Positions 9,588 through 19,631 of a DNA stretch of 64,000 nucleotides are shown piece after piece (position 1 is the stretch's first letter; every line of letters begins with the position of its first letter). Below the pieces are notes generated by a model that was not told the origin of the DNA, searched no databases, and worked only from the letters and a program-made list of their open reading frames with translations. The position numbers were made by a program, and so were the translations under genes. The DNA is from Microbulbifer aggregans (GTDB taxonomy: Bacteria; Pseudomonadota; Gammaproteobacteria; Pseudomonadales; Cellvibrionaceae): contig NZ_CP014143.1 in assembly GCF_001750105.1 (NCBI RefSeq), positions 1,913,001 to 1,977,000 on the forward strand. Reading direction: 5' to 3'.

Positions 9588-9615
9588 AGAAAACCCCGCG
9601 GATGCGGGGTTTTCT
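9588..9615. terminator. Bidirectional intrinsic terminator
   Basis: AAAACCCCGC and GCGGGGTTTT arms surround a GGAT loop, with A residues on the left and T on the right. It lies between the convergent monooxygenase and phosphofructokinase genes and can serve both. Confidence 0.88.
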
Positions 9616-9638
9616 GTGTAACGCGGATGTAAAAGCGC

Positions 9639-10901
9639 TTAGCCCTTGAAACCGTCTTCCAGCTTCTTATCCACCAGCACCTTCTTCAGTTTTGCATACT
9701 GCGGCACACCGTTCTTGAACGGCGGGTAGTCCTCACCCTGGATCAGCGGCAGCAGATAATCGCGGCCGGCTTCGGTGATGCCGAAACCATCCTCGCTGAT
9801 GTATTCCTTCGGCATCATCTTTTCCACGTTGGCCACTTCAGACAGCGGCGCCTCGCCAATGGACCAGCCGTATTCGGGCCCCTGGTCGCGGACGATACAC
9901 GGCATGATGGCGTTTTTGCCCTCAAGCGCTTTTTCTACCGCGGCACGGCCGACGGCATAGGCCTGAGAGACATCGGTGGCGGAGGCAATATGGCGTGCGG
10001 CGCGCTGGAGGTAGTCCGCCAGCGCCCAGTGGTATTTCAGGCCCAGTTCGGCCTTGATCATATTGGCCAGGGTCGGGGCGACGCCACCCAGCTGTTTGTG
10101 GCCGAAGGCGTCGGTGGTGCCGGCATCGGCCAGGAAGGTGCCGTCGGCGTACTGGGCACCCTCTGAAGCTACGATCACGCAGTAGCCTTTCTCGTCCACG
10201 GTGTCCTGCACCTTCTTCAGGAACTTGTCCTTATCGAAGGCCACTTCCGGGAACAGGATGATGTGCGGCGCGTCGCCTTCTTCCTGCTGGGCCAGGGCGC
10301 CAGCGGCGGCGATCCAGCCAGCGTGGCGGCCCATTACCTCGAGAATGAATACCTTGGTGGAGGTGGCGCACATGGAGGCCACATCCAGGGCCGCCTCCAT
10401 GGTGGAAACCGCCACGTACTTGGCCACGGAGCCGAAGCCCGGACAGTTGTCGGTGTGGGGCAGGTCGTTATCCACAGTCTTGGGGATGTGGATGGCCTGG
10501 ATCGGATAACCCATGGTCTCGGAAAGCTGGGAGACCTTGAGGCAGGTATCGGCGGAATCGCCGCCACCGTTGTAGAAGAAGTAGCCAATATCGTGGGCTT
10601 TGAAGACTTCGATCAGGCGCTCGTACTCTGCGCGGTTTTCCTCCAGGCTCTTCAGCTTGTAGCGGCAGGAGCCGAAGGCGCCGGAGGGGGTGTGACGCAG
10701 GGCGGCGATGGTTTCGACGCTCTCCTCGTTCACGTCGATCAGCTCCTCATGCAGGGCGCCCAGAATGCCATTGCGTCCGGCATATACGTGACCGATTTTG
10801 TCGCTGTGTTCACGCGCAGCTTCGATAACGCCGCAAGCGGAGGCATTGATAACGGCGGTGACGCCGCCGGATTGGGCGTAGAAGGCATTCTTTTTCGACA
10901 T
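9639..10901 (-). CDS. 6-phosphofructokinase, probably pyrophosphate-dependent
   Basis: This phosphorylates fructose 6-phosphate to the 1,6-bisphosphate in glycolysis, in the cytoplasm. The 420-residue protein carries GGGDSADT (112-119) and PKTVDND (140-146). The acidic D115 in the phosphate-donor loop, in place of the glycine of ATP-PFKs, is the known marker of PPi-dependent enzymes, which can work reversibly. MGRHAGW, the sugar-phosphate binding motif, follows. The start is the ATG at 10901, with AGGA five bases upstream; an ATG two codons earlier (10907) is possible. With glucokinase in the same window it offers the route from beta-glucan glucose into glycolysis. Confidence 0.9.
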   Translation of the reverse strand: MSKKNAFYAQSGGVTAVINASACGVIEAAREHSDKIGHVYAGRNGILGALHEELIDVNEESVETIAALRHTPSGAFGSCRYKLKSLEENRAEYERLIEVFKAHDIGYFFYNGGGDSADTCLKVSQLSETMGYPIQAIHIPKTVDNDLPHTDNCPGFGSVAKYVAVSTMEAALDVASMCATSTKVFILEVMGRHAGWIAAAGALAQQEEGDAPHIILFPEVAFDKDKFLKKVQDTVDEKGYCVIVASEGAQYADGTFLADAGTTDAFGHKQLGGVAPTLANMIKAELGLKYHWALADYLQRAARHIASATDVSQAYAVGRAAVEKALEGKNAIMPCIVRDQGPEYGWSIGEAPLSEVANVEKMMPKEYISEDGFGITEAGRDYLLPLIQGEDYPPFKNGVPQYAKLKKVLVDKKLEDGFKG

Positions 10902-11220
10902 GGTCATCCTGTATACAAGAGCGGGTCGGAGCGGCGCTAAGCCCCGTAAACCGTTGCGCCCCAACCGTTGGCGCGAGTCTCAAGATTCGCTGACAGTTGG
11001 GGCGCTGGCGGAGGTTGCGGACCGATGGCGGCAAATTCTACTACCACCCGGGGGCTGAGGCCGGCAATTTCGGGGGCGGAGTCTAATGGAATCGGGGCGT
11101 AAATGCACAAATTCCGGGCGCCGTGACTCCTCTGTGTTCCTCCGTCGGGTCTGGGGTGTCACCCCGTGATAAGCTTGCGCTCATTGATAGGAGCGTTTGA
11201 TAGGAGCATTCGACAGCCCT
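10902..11220. other. Intergenic region between pfp and mpl
   Basis: This is a 319-base divergent intergenic region that must hold promoters for both neighbours. Apart from the 11-base direct repeat at 11184-11207, I see nothing structured or coding. Confidence 0.4.
11184..11207 (+). repeat. Tandem 11-base direct repeat before mpl
   Basis: TTGATAGGAGC occurs twice, at 11184 and 11197 (period 13), just upstream of the mpl ATG at 11221. Each copy contains GGAG, but both lie too far from the ATG to be ideal ribosome sites. It may be an operator half-site pair or chance. Confidence 0.45.
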
Positions 11221-12612
11221 ATGCATATTCATATTCTAGGTATCTGCGGCACCTTTATGGGCAGCCTGGCGCAGCTGGCGGTCGCAGAGGGGCACAAGGT
11301 CACCGGTAGTGACGCCAATGTTTACCCGCCCATGAGCACCCAGCTTGAGCAGGCGGGTATTGAGCTGACTGAAGGCTATGATCCGGCACAGCTGGACCCG
11401 GCCCCGGACCTGGTGATTATCGGCAATGCCCTGTCCCGGGGTAACCCGGCCGTCGAGGCAGTGCTGGATCGCGGCCTGCCCTACACCTCTGGCGCCCAGT
11501 GGTTGTGTGACCATTTCCTCGGCGGCCGCTGGGTGCTGGCGGTCTCCGGTACCCACGGCAAGACCACCACCGCCAGCATGCTGGCCTGGATTCTCGAACA
11601 CGCGGGGATGAAACCCGGTTTCCTGATTGGTGGTGTGCCACGCAACTTCGATGTCTCCGCCCGTCTGGGAGAGACGCCCTTCTTCGTGGTGGAGGCGGAC
11701 GAGTACGACACCGCTTTCTTCGACAAGCGCTCCAAGTTCGTCCACTACCGCCCGCGAACCCTGATTATCAACAATCTGGAGTTCGATCATGCGGACATTT
11801 TCCCCGATCTTGCGGCGATCCAGCGGCAGTTTCACCATTTGGTGAGGACAGTGCCCGGAAACGGCCTGATCGTCTCGGCTGCCGAGGACAATGTGGAGCA
11901 GGTCCTCGAGCAGGGCTGCTGGACCGAGGTGCAACGCTTCTCCACCGAGGCTGAAGACGATGTGCGCCTGGGGGATTGGTGCGCGGTCGATGTGGCGGCG
12001 GATGGCGGTTCTTTCGCAGTGCAGTTCCGCGGCGCCGAGATCGCCCGCGTGCAGTGGCAGCACACGGGGCTGCACAATGTGCGCAACGGCCTGGCGGCGA
12101 TGGCCGCGGCTCGTCACGTAGGGGTGGAGCCGGCGGTGGCGGCCGAGGCGCTGGCCAGCTTCGAGGGCGTGAAGCGGCGCATGGAGTGCCTGGGTGAAGT
12201 GGGTGGCGTACGCGTTTACGACGACTTTGCCCACCATCCGACGGCCATCGAATCCACCCTGAATGGCCTGCGGGCCCGGGTAGGGCAGGACAAGATCATC
12301 GCCCTGATTGAACCGCGCTCGAACACCATGCGTATGGGTATCCATCAAAACCATCTGGCGCGGGCCTGTGCTGGCGCCGACCTGGTGCTTTGGTATCAGC
12401 CCGAGGGCATGGGCTGGTCCCTCGGTGATGTGGTTCACCACTCCACTGTGCCGGCAAAGATTTTCGACAACATCGAGGCTGGGGTAGAATCCGCGGTCAA
12501 TCTGGCCGAGCCGGGCACGCACATCGTTGTAATGAGCAACGGCGGCTTCGGTGGCATTCACCAGCGCCTGCTGGCGGTGCTGGAGCAAAAGAGCGAACAG
12601 GCCGGGTCCTGA
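11221..12612 (+). CDS. mpl: UDP-N-acetylmuramate:L-Ala-gamma-D-Glu-meso-diaminopimelate ligase
   Basis: This ATP-dependent Mur-ligase-family enzyme attaches recycled tripeptide to UDP-MurNAc, returning turnover products to peptidoglycan synthesis. The 463-residue protein shows the N-terminal Rossmann loop ([14 protein letters not shown]), the P-loop GTHGKTTT (110-117), [16 protein letters not shown] and the C-terminal [10 protein letters not shown] motif, all typical of Mpl rather than MurC. The ATG at 11221 gives the standard N-terminus. It is the first gene of a probable mpl-ubiX-selW-like run and implies meso-DAP peptidoglycan. Confidence 0.96.
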   Translation: MHIHILGICGTFMGSLAQLAVAEGHKVTGSDANVYPPMSTQLEQAGIELTEGYDPAQLDPAPDLVIIGNALSRGNPAVEAVLDRGLPYTSGAQWLCDHFLGGRWVLAVSGTHGKTTTASMLAWILEHAGMKPGFLIGGVPRNFDVSARLGETPFFVVEADEYDTAFFDKRSKFVHYRPRTLIINNLEFDHADIFPDLAAIQRQFHHLVRTVPGNGLIVSAAEDNVEQVLEQGCWTEVQRFSTEAEDDVRLGDWCAVDVAADGGSFAVQFRGAEIARVQWQHTGLHNVRNGLAAMAAARHVGVEPAVAAEALASFEGVKRRMECLGEVGGVRVYDDFAHHPTAIESTLNGLRARVGQDKIIALIEPRSNTMRMGIHQNHLARACAGADLVLWYQPEGMGWSLGDVVHHSTVPAKIFDNIEAGVESAVNLAEPGTHIVVMSNGGFGGIHQRLLAVLEQKSEQAGS

Positions 12613-12703
12613 AGCCGCCGGCCCTCGTTTTTTTGCGGGCATCCGGCTCCAGACCCAGGCTTTCCAACATGGGGGCGCAGCAAGCTCCCGAGTAGAGACA
12701 GAT

Positions 12704-13357
12704 TTGGCCGAAGCTGAATTTTCCAAGACCGTGACTCTCGCCATGACCGGCGCGTCCGGAGCACAGTATGGTCTGCGTTTACTGCAGTGCCTGCTGGCTG
12801 CCGATGTGCGGGTGTGGCTGCTGCTATCGGATGCAGCACAGGTGGTGATCAATACGGAAACCGACTGCCAGCTGCCCGGGAGTGGCGATGACCAGGCCGT
12901 AGAGGCTTTCCTGGCCGACCGTTTCGGGGCCAGGCCGGGGCAGCTGAAACTGTTCGGCAAGCGGGACTGGTTCTCGCCGGTGGCCTCGGGCACCGGCAGT
13001 CCGGCCAGTATGGTTATCTGCCCGGCCAGCGGCGGTACCCTGTCCGCTATTGCCTGCGGCGCCTCCAACAACCTGATTGAGCGGGCTGCGGATGTGGCCC
13101 TGAAAGAGCGCCGCCAGCTGATCCTGGTCCCCCGGGAGGCGCCTTATTCGGAAATCCATCTGGAGAACATGCTCAAGCTGACTCGAATGGGAGCGATGGT
13201 GCTCCCGGCGAGCCCCGGCTTTTATCAGCGACCCCGTACCCTCGAGGACCTGGTGGATTTCGTGGTGGCACGCTTGCTGGATCAGCTGGGCGTCGAGCAG
13301 GGCCTGCTGCCGCGCTGGGGAGAGGCCGGTTCAGTTGGTGAGGCCGCGCAGCAGTGA
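12704..13357 (+). CDS. ubiX: Flavin prenyltransferase UbiX
   Basis: UbiX makes the prenylated FMN cofactor used by the UbiD decarboxylase in ubiquinone synthesis. The protein has the N-terminal FMN-binding [17 protein letters not shown], the [25 protein letters not shown] stretch (quoted only to identify the family) and [18 protein letters not shown]. The start is uncertain: the TTG at 12704 gives 217 residues, while a GTG at 12731 gives 208, nearer the usual 209. A longer frame reaching back into mpl is not conserved. The stop overlaps the start of the next gene (GTGA), suggesting translational coupling. Confidence 0.93.
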   Translation: MAEAEFSKTVTLAMTGASGAQYGLRLLQCLLAADVRVWLLLSDAAQVVINTETDCQLPGSGDDQAVEAFLADRFGARPGQLKLFGKRDWFSPVASGTGSPASMVICPASGGTLSAIACGASNNLIERAADVALKERRQLILVPREAPYSEIHLENMLKLTRMGAMVLPASPGFYQRPRTLEDLVDFVVARLLDQLGVEQGLLPRWGEAGSVGEAAQQ

Positions 13358-13629
13358 AGCCCTCGGTAACCATTCGCTACTGCAGCCAGTGCAACTGGAT
13401 GCTGCGGGCGACCTGGATGGCCCAGGAGCTCCTGCACACGTTCGCCGAGGATCTGCAGGGGGTCACCCTGGAGCCGGTGACCGGCGGGGCATTCGAAATT
13501 TTCGCCGACGGAGAGCTGCTCTGGGAGCGAAAACGGGATGGTGGATTTCCGTCCGCCAAGGAACTAAAACGCCGCCTGCGGGATCTGTTGTTTCCGGACC
13601 GCGAGCTGGGGCATCTGGACCGGCCCTGA
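13354..13629 (+). CDS. SelT/SelW/SelH family (Rdx) thioredoxin-like protein
   Basis: The 91-residue protein has a CxxC motif (C10 and C13 in RYCSQCNW) in a short thioredoxin-like fold, then [17 protein letters not shown] and [15 protein letters not shown], the signature of the Rdx family. Here the redox-active position is cysteine, not selenocysteine. The GTG start at 13354 overlaps the ubiX stop. Family members are thought to act in thiol redox balance, but the partner in bacteria is unknown. Confidence 0.88.
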   Translation: MKPSVTIRYCSQCNWMLRATWMAQELLHTFAEDLQGVTLEPVTGGAFEIFADGELLWERKRDGGFPSAKELKRRLRDLLFPDRELGHLDRP

Positions 13630-13731
13630 CCCTGTAACTGAATTGAGACCACTGCGGCCCGAGCGCCGCTTCTTAGCCACCCGCCGGACGAGCGGGCCGG
13701 TAACAAGAATTCCTAGAGTTAGCGAACCACT

Positions 13732-16320
13732 ATGCTGTCTGCTTTCAAGACCACCTACGAGAACCTGATCACCCGTCACCCGAAGGGCGTGCTGGTGTTC
13801 GTCGCGCTGCTGACCATCGCCGCTGCGTTTGGCCTGCCCCGGTTCAAGATCGATGCCTCCGCCGATTCCCTGACGCTGGAGGCGGACGAGGCGCTGGATT
13901 ATTACCGCGAGATCGCCGAACGCTATGCCAGCGGCGATTTCCTGGTGGTGACTTATCGCTCCAGGCAGGGCGACCTGTTCGATGACGCCTCGCTGAACAC
14001 CCTGCGCCAGTTGCGTAATGAACTGGCTCAGGTAGAGGGTGTGGAGAGCGTACAGACGATTCTCGACGTGCCGCTGCTGTACAGCCCGAAGCCGCAGATT
14101 GCCGAGCTGGCGGATGGCATCCGGACCCTGTCGACTCCCGGTACTGACAAGACGCAGGCCCGTCAGGAATTTCTCTCCAGCCCTATCTACCGCGATCTGA
14201 TCCTGAGTCCGGACGGCCAGACCACCGCTCTGCTGGTGAACCTGGAACTGGACCGTCGCGGCCTGGAGCTGGTACGCGAGCGGGACAGTCTGCGTCGTCA
14301 GCGCGACAGCGAGGGATTGAGTGAGGCGGAAGCTGCGCGCCTGGAGGAAGTGAGCGCGCTGTATCTGCAGCATCGCACCGAGCAGGACATCGTTTCCCGC
14401 GAGCGGGTGGAAGTGGTGCGCGGGATTATTGCCAGTTATGAGGGCAAGGCGGAGCTGTTCCTCGGCGGTGTCTCCATGATTACTGCCGACATGATCGCCT
14501 TCATCAAGAGTGACCTGGTGGTGTTCGGGGCGGGTATCCTGCTGTTCATCATTGCCACTCTGCTGATTATTTTCCGTCAGGTGCGCTGGGTACTGCTGCC
14601 ACTGAGCACCTGTATCGTGACCGCTGTGATCATGCTTGGGTTCTTGAGCTGGCTCGACTGGCGCCTGACGGTCATCTCCGCCAATTTCGTCGCGCTGCTG
14701 CTGATTATTACCCTGGCCATCACGATTCACCTGTCGGTGCGATACCGGGAGCTGGCGGCCCAGAGCCCGGACTGGGATCGCCGTCGCCTGGCACTGGAGG
14801 CGGTGCGCTTTATGGCCAAGCCGTGCCTGTATACCGCACTCACCACCATCGTGGCGTTTGCGTCGCTGGTGGTCAGCGGCATTCGACCGGTGATCGACTT
14901 CGGCTGGATGATGACCATGGGCGTGGCCCTGGCGCTGGTGCTGTCGTTCCTGATCATTCCGGCCGTACTGATGCTGCTGCCCAAGCGTACCGAGGGCATC
15001 AGCCAGGACAATTCCCACGCGTTTACACTGCTGTTCTCCCGCTTTGCCGAGCGCCGTCGTGCCCTGGTACTGGCAGTGGCCGCTATTGCTGCGGTCGTGG
15101 GAGGTGTGGGCGCGACCCAGCTCAAGGTGGAAAACCGCTTTATCGATTACTTCGACAGCTCCACCGAGATCTACCAGGGCATGCTGGTGATCGACCGTCG
15201 ACTGGGCGGTACCGTGACTCTGGATATCATCCTGGATAAACCCGAAGTGGAAGAGCCCGCATTCGAGGGCGAAGAAGATCCCTTCGGTATGGACGCCGAG
15301 GAAGGCAGCACAGAGGAAGATCCGTTCGCAGCGGAAGACCCCTTTGCCGCGGACGATCCCTTTGCCACAGAGTCGGAGACGGTCGAACCCAGCTACTGGT
15401 TTACCGTGGGCGGCCTGGCCAAGATCGAACAGCTGCACGATTTCCTCGAGCGCCAGCCGGAGATCGGCAAAGTGCAGTCGCTGGCAACTCTGTACAAAGT
15501 GGCCCGTGACCTGAACGGCGGCCCGCTGAACGACTTCGAGCTGGCGGTGGCCCGCTCTGGTCTGCCGGCGGAGATCAACGAAGTGCTGGTAGAACCGTAC
15601 CTTTCCATCGAACACAACCAGGCCCGCATAACCCTGCGAGCGATGGAGACCGACCCTAACCTGCGCCGGGATGAGCTGATCCAGCGCATTTACGATTACG
15701 CCCATGATGAGATGGGCATCGCGCCGGAGAACATTCGCCAGACTGGGCTGCTGGTCCTCTACAACAACATGCTGCAGAGCCTGTTCAAGTCACAGATCCT
15801 GACGCTGGGGGCGGTGTTTGTCGGTATCCTGCTGATGTTCCTGGTGCTGTTCCGCTCCCTGTCCATCGCGATCATCGCCCTGATCCCGAATATGCTGGCC
15901 GCGGCAGTGGTGCTGGGTGGCATGGGGCTGGCCGGTATTCCACTGGATATGATGACGATCACTATTGCCGCCATCACCGTGGGTATTGGTGTGGACCATG
16001 CGATCCACTATCTCTATCGGTTCCGCAGTGAATTTGCGAAGGATGGCGACTATCTGGCGACCATGCACCGCAGTCACGCCACCATTGGCCGGGCCATGTT
16101 CTATACCGCGATCACGATTATTGCCGGCTTCTCGATCCTGGCGCTGTCCAAGTTCGTGCCGTCGATCTACTTCGGACTGTTGACGGCGCTGGCCATGTCG
16201 GCGGCACTGCTGGGCTCCCTGACCCTGCTGCCGCTGTTGTTGCTGATCTTCAAGCCACTGCGGGCACCGGAGGCGCCGGGAAAGCCTGAGCTCGCGGGGG
16301 AGGGCCTCGCCGGGGCCTGA
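13732..16320 (+). CDS. RND/MMPL-family transporter with acidic repeat insertion
   Basis: This 862-residue inner-membrane protein has the duplicated RND architecture: one membrane helix near residue 20-38, a large periplasmic loop, five to six helices (about 260-430), then a second helix-loop-helix half ending in six helices (about 680-850). IGVGVDHAIHYLYRFR in the second half is typical of the MMPL/hopanoid-exporter-like group. Residues about 508-550, in the second periplasmic loop, form an Asp/Glu/Phe-Pro-rich stretch with repeated EDPFAAEDPFAADDPFA units that is unlike the rest. No adaptor or outer-membrane factor is adjacent. The substrate is unknown (lipid or hydrophobic molecule by family analogy). 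Confidence 0.88.
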   Translation: MLSAFKTTYENLITRHPKGVLVFVALLTIAAAFGLPRFKIDASADSLTLEADEALDYYREIAERYASGDFLVVTYRSRQGDLFDDASLNTLRQLRNELAQVEGVESVQTILDVPLLYSPKPQIAELADGIRTLSTPGTDKTQARQEFLSSPIYRDLILSPDGQTTALLVNLELDRRGLELVRERDSLRRQRDSEGLSEAEAARLEEVSALYLQHRTEQDIVSRERVEVVRGIIASYEGKAELFLGGVSMITADMIAFIKSDLVVFGAGILLFIIATLLIIFRQVRWVLLPLSTCIVTAVIMLGFLSWLDWRLTVISANFVALLLIITLAITIHLSVRYRELAAQSPDWDRRRLALEAVRFMAKPCLYTALTTIVAFASLVVSGIRPVIDFGWMMTMGVALALVLSFLIIPAVLMLLPKRTEGISQDNSHAFTLLFSRFAERRRALVLAVAAIAAVVGGVGATQLKVENRFIDYFDSSTEIYQGMLVIDRRLGGTVTLDIILDKPEVEEPAFEGEEDPFGMDAEEGSTEEDPFAAEDPFAADDPFATESETVEPSYWFTVGGLAKIEQLHDFLERQPEIGKVQSLATLYKVARDLNGGPLNDFELAVARSGLPAEINEVLVEPYLSIEHNQARITLRAMETDPNLRRDELIQRIYDYAHDEMGIAPENIRQTGLLVLYNNMLQSLFKSQILTLGAVFVGILLMFLVLFRSLSIAIIALIPNMLAAAVVLGGMGLAGIPLDMMTITIAAITVGIGVDHAIHYLYRFRSEFAKDGDYLATMHRSHATIGRAMFYTAITIIAGFSILALSKFVPSIYFGLLTALAMSAALLGSLTLLPLLLLIFKPLRAPEAPGKPELAGEGLAGA

Positions 16321-16390
16321 TTGGTGCCTGGCAACTGGCCGGAGAAGTCATCTTTGGCCAGTGAGGTGACCGGCGTATACCTGCTGCAGG

Positions 16391-17914
16391 TTACGCCGGT
16401 TCGCTCACGGACTGCCTCAGGCTGTCGAGCTGGGTCTGGTGCTGGCGAAAGCGGGCCAGGTTGCCGGTACAGAAACGCCGTACTTCCTGATGTTCCCGTG
16501 CGACAGCGGCGTCCGCCGGGCGCAGGTTTCTCGGGAAGCGCCCCATGCCAGCCAGTAGTGAGTACCAGCTGGCCCTTGAATACACCAGTTCCGCGCCTGC
16601 CTGTTCCAGTAGTCTGTCTACATCCCCGTTGTTATCCCAGCAGTCCAGCAGAGCCTGTAACCGGTCGGAGATGACAATCTCCTCCCGGGCCGCGCGCCAG
16701 TAGGCCGTATCCTCACGGCTGTTGAGCTTGTAGTGGCCGGCCACATAGTCCAGCACGCCATCGAACAGCTGATTGATACGCTCGTTAAAGACAGTCTTTT
16801 TGTGCGGGCCTGGGGCTTCGGTGTCCTGGAACCGGAAGGCCTCCAGAAAGTGTTCAATGGTGAACTGGACCAGCATCAGTGCGGTTGCCTCCAGGGGTTC
16901 GATAAACCCCTGGGATAGCCCGACCCCGAGGCAGTTGCCCTGCCAGTGTTCCTCTGCCCGCCCGACTCTCATCTTCAGGTGGTTCACTCGGGCTGACTCC
17001 GGAAGGCCCAGTGTCTTGCGGAGTTCGGTCTCTGCCGCATCCGGGGAGACATAGTGATTGCTGTACACGTAGCCGCAACCGGTACGGTTCTGCAGCGGGA
17101 TACGCCACATCCAGCCGCTGGAAAGGCCCTCCGAAATGGTTTCCGATAACAGCGGTTGTGAGAAATCCCGCTCTATCTGTACCGTGACCGCCGCGTTGTT
17201 GAACAAGGTACGGCTGAAATCCCGGAACCGGTAGTCGGGGGCACCGCCAAGAAGCAGGGCCCGGAAGCCCGAGCAATCAATGAAGAAGTCTGCTGCAATG
17301 CGTCCGCTTTTTTCGGTGACGATTGCTTCAATATTCTCCCCGTTTCTTTCGACCGTCGAGACGGTATCGATGAGATGTTCCACTCCGGCAGCTTTGGCTT
17401 TTTCCCGCAGAAAGCGCCCCAGCAGCCCTGCATCGAAGTGGTAGCCGTAATCCAGCTCAAAAGGCAGGGGTTTTTCCGGGTGTGGCGCGCAGGCGTTTGA
17501 TGACAAAAAGGGCGCGTGGAAAAAGTCGGTCGGATTTGCCGGGGTGTCGATTCCGCTGCGCCGCCGCCTGACATTCTCGAAAAAAACCTGGCCGATCTCT
17601 CGATCCAGCGGCGAGAAGAACGGATGGTAGTAGGATTCGTAGCCGGGCACCGTAGACCAGCGGGGAAAACGGATGCCGCATTTGTAGGTGGCATTGCAGG
17701 CCGGCATCCATTCAGACTCGTCAATTCCGAGCGACTTGAAGAAGCCTTTCAGGTAGGGCGTGCTGCCCTCGCCAACACCAATAGTGCCAATAGCGTCGGA
17801 TTCCAGCAGCATGATGGATACGTCACGATCCCGCCACCGGTGCGCCATCAAGTTCGCGGCCATCCAGCCGGCAGTGCCGCCGCCGACAATCATCACGGAA
17901 TAAGGCTTTTTCAA
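16391..17914 (-). CDS. Flavin-dependent tryptophan-halogenase-family protein (WRIP type), cluster A
   Basis: This 507-residue member of the Trp_halogenase family carries the FAD loop GGGTAGW (11-17), the conserved lysine K78 in ATYKCGIRF (equivalent to the catalytic lysine of PrnA/RebH), the WMWRIPL motif (268-274) and FIEPLEATAL with E342. In PrnA the glutamate is followed by Ser; here it is Ala. Family members use FADH2, O2 and halide to halogenate aromatic carbons. Position beside a TonB receptor rather than in a natural-product cluster means the substrate is unknown. The TTG at 17914 with a GGGGGA site is preferred to a GTG at 17944. It is divergent from the second halogenase. Confidence 0.88.
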   Translation of the reverse strand: MKKPYSVMIVGGGTAGWMAANLMAHRWRDRDVSIMLLESDAIGTIGVGEGSTPYLKGFFKSLGIDESEWMPACNATYKCGIRFPRWSTVPGYESYYHPFFSPLDREIGQVFFENVRRRRSGIDTPANPTDFFHAPFLSSNACAPHPEKPLPFELDYGYHFDAGLLGRFLREKAKAAGVEHLIDTVSTVERNGENIEAIVTEKSGRIAADFFIDCSGFRALLLGGAPDYRFRDFSRTLFNNAAVTVQIERDFSQPLLSETISEGLSSGWMWRIPLQNRTGCGYVYSNHYVSPDAAETELRKTLGLPESARVNHLKMRVGRAEEHWQGNCLGVGLSQGFIEPLEATALMLVQFTIEHFLEAFRFQDTEAPGPHKKTVFNERINQLFDGVLDYVAGHYKLNSREDTAYWRAAREEIVISDRLQALLDCWDNNGDVDRLLEQAGAELVYSRASWYSLLAGMGRFPRNLRPADAAVAREHQEVRRFCTGNLARFRQHQTQLDSLRQSVSEPA

Positions 17915-18064
17915 CTTGGATCCCCCGGGGACGATGGTTCCCACTACTGGTCAAGAGTGGCAAACTAAACCATTAATTTCGGGCGTTTTGATGGTATTGC
18001 CCGACGACAAGAATAAATTACACCACCAGTTTGTCACTGGTACAACGCCACCTCGGGGGCAGTC

Positions 18065-19622
18065 TTGAACACAATAAAAAATATAGTCATCGTCGGTGGT
18101 GGTACGGCGGGGTGGCTGGTTGCAGCGTCTCTGGCCAGGCAGCTCAATATCATCAATGATTCCGAGACCAATATCACCCTGGTGGAGTCACCCGATGCAC
18201 CGACTATCGGCGTCGGGGAGGGCACCTGGCCCACCATGCGCAGCACATTGAAGCGCATTGGTATCGACGAAACCGACTTTATCCGTGAGTGCGATGTTTC
18301 CTTCAAGCAGGGAACACAGTTTGTTAATTGGCACAGGCTCCACAAGGATGGGAGCGATGCTACTTATTTCCACTCCTTCGAGTTGCCACACACGCAGTGG
18401 CGCACTTCTCCCGGGCCATACTGGCACTATCTGAAATCGGAGCTTAATCGATCCTATGCCGATGCGATTTCGGTGCAGCCCGAAGCGTGCCGGGGGTACT
18501 TCGCTCCCAAGACCATGGCCACCCCCGCCTATGAAGGACTGCTGAATTACGCCTATCACCTGGATGCGGGCAAGTTTGCGAAGATGCTGGCGAAGGTCGC
18601 GACCGAGAAGCTGGGTGTCCGGCATATCTCCGCCTATATTGAAAGGGCCAGGTTGGACGAGGATGGATATATCACCTCGCTTGCCACCCGTGAGAAGGGG
18701 GATATCAAAGGTGACTTTTTTGTCGACTGTAGCGGGTTCGCAGGGCTGCTGATTGATCGCACCTATGAGATTCCCTTTCGATCGGTGAAGGACAAGCTGT
18801 TCGTGAACAGCGCTATCGCCATCCAGATGCCCTACGAACGCCCGGATGCCCCCATCTCCAGCCCCACGCTCTCGACCGCACAGACCGCCGGGTGGATCTG
18901 GGACATCGGCCTGCAGGCGCGTCGGGGCACAGGCCATGTCTACAGTGACGATTTCATCTCTGATGATGAAGCGGAGGCACAGCTGCGGCGATACCCTCGG
19001 TCCCGGCTCTGAAAAGCTCGATGCCAAGCACATCAAGATGCGGCTTGGATATCGCGAGAAGGTATTTCACAAGAACTGCGTTGCTGTGGGGCTGGCAGCA
19101 GCGTTTCTCGAGCCGCTGGAGGCGAGTGCGATTTTCCTGGTCGAGGCGGCCTGCAATATGCTCGGCGAGCTGTTCCAACGTAACAGTGAGATGCTGGAGC
19201 GGCTGGAAAAGAAATACAACGCGTCGTTCATCGGTCGCTGGAACAGCGTGGTCGACTTTATCAAGCTGCACTACTACCTGAGCGGACGCACGGATTCGGA
19301 TTTCTGGATCGAGAATACCCGTCCCGAGACGGCGCCGGAGTCACTGAGAGAGTATCTGGACTTCTGGCAATACTACCCGCCGAGCCGATTTGATCTGTCC
19401 AGTAGTCTCGAGCCATTCGTGCGCGAGAGCTATGAATTTATCCTCTACGGCATGGGCTACGGAAATTATCAATATGACAATCCCGCACGCCTGCCACATC
19501 TTGAATATGCGAGGGAAAACTTTGCCCGTATTGACCGGATGCGCCGTGAAGTGCCGACACAGCTGGTGACCAACCGGCGCCTGCTGGATCAGCTGAAGGA
19601 TTTCCGCTTCCAGAGTATCTGA
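18065..19622 (+). pseudogene. Flavin-dependent halogenase-family gene (WDI type), frameshifted, cluster A
   Basis: Two overlapping frames together encode one halogenase of about 518 residues. The first (TTG start at 18065, MNTIKNIVIVGGGTAGW) contains K81 in VSFKQGTQF and GWIWDIGLQ, then hits a stop at 19012. The second frame continues from about 18996 with LGPGSEKLDAKHIKMRLGYREK and FLEPLEASAIFLVE to 19622. Deleting one C from the CCC at 18994-18996 restores a reading through TAC-CTC-GGT that matches the homologue at 40291-41871. No slippery sequence is visible, so this is a true frameshift mutation or a sequencing error, not evident recoding. Both halves are otherwise intact. Confidence 0.85.
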
Positions 19623-19631
19623 GGGGAAATT

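Noticed and set aside
11236..13071. Long minus-strand frame opposite mpl and ubiX
   Set aside because: Crosses two well-supported genes with recognised motifs, and shows no motif of its own.
13564..15705. Very long open frame on the minus strand opposite the RND transporter
   Set aside because: It is the mirror of a high-GC coding frame; the translation is His/Gln/Arg-rich with no family pattern, and the plus-strand gene is well supported by helices and motifs.
18990..19012. Programmed frameshift in the halogenase of cluster A
   Set aside because: No slippery heptamer or downstream pseudoknot is evident, and the intact homologue needs no recoding. A plain one-base indel is the simpler reading.
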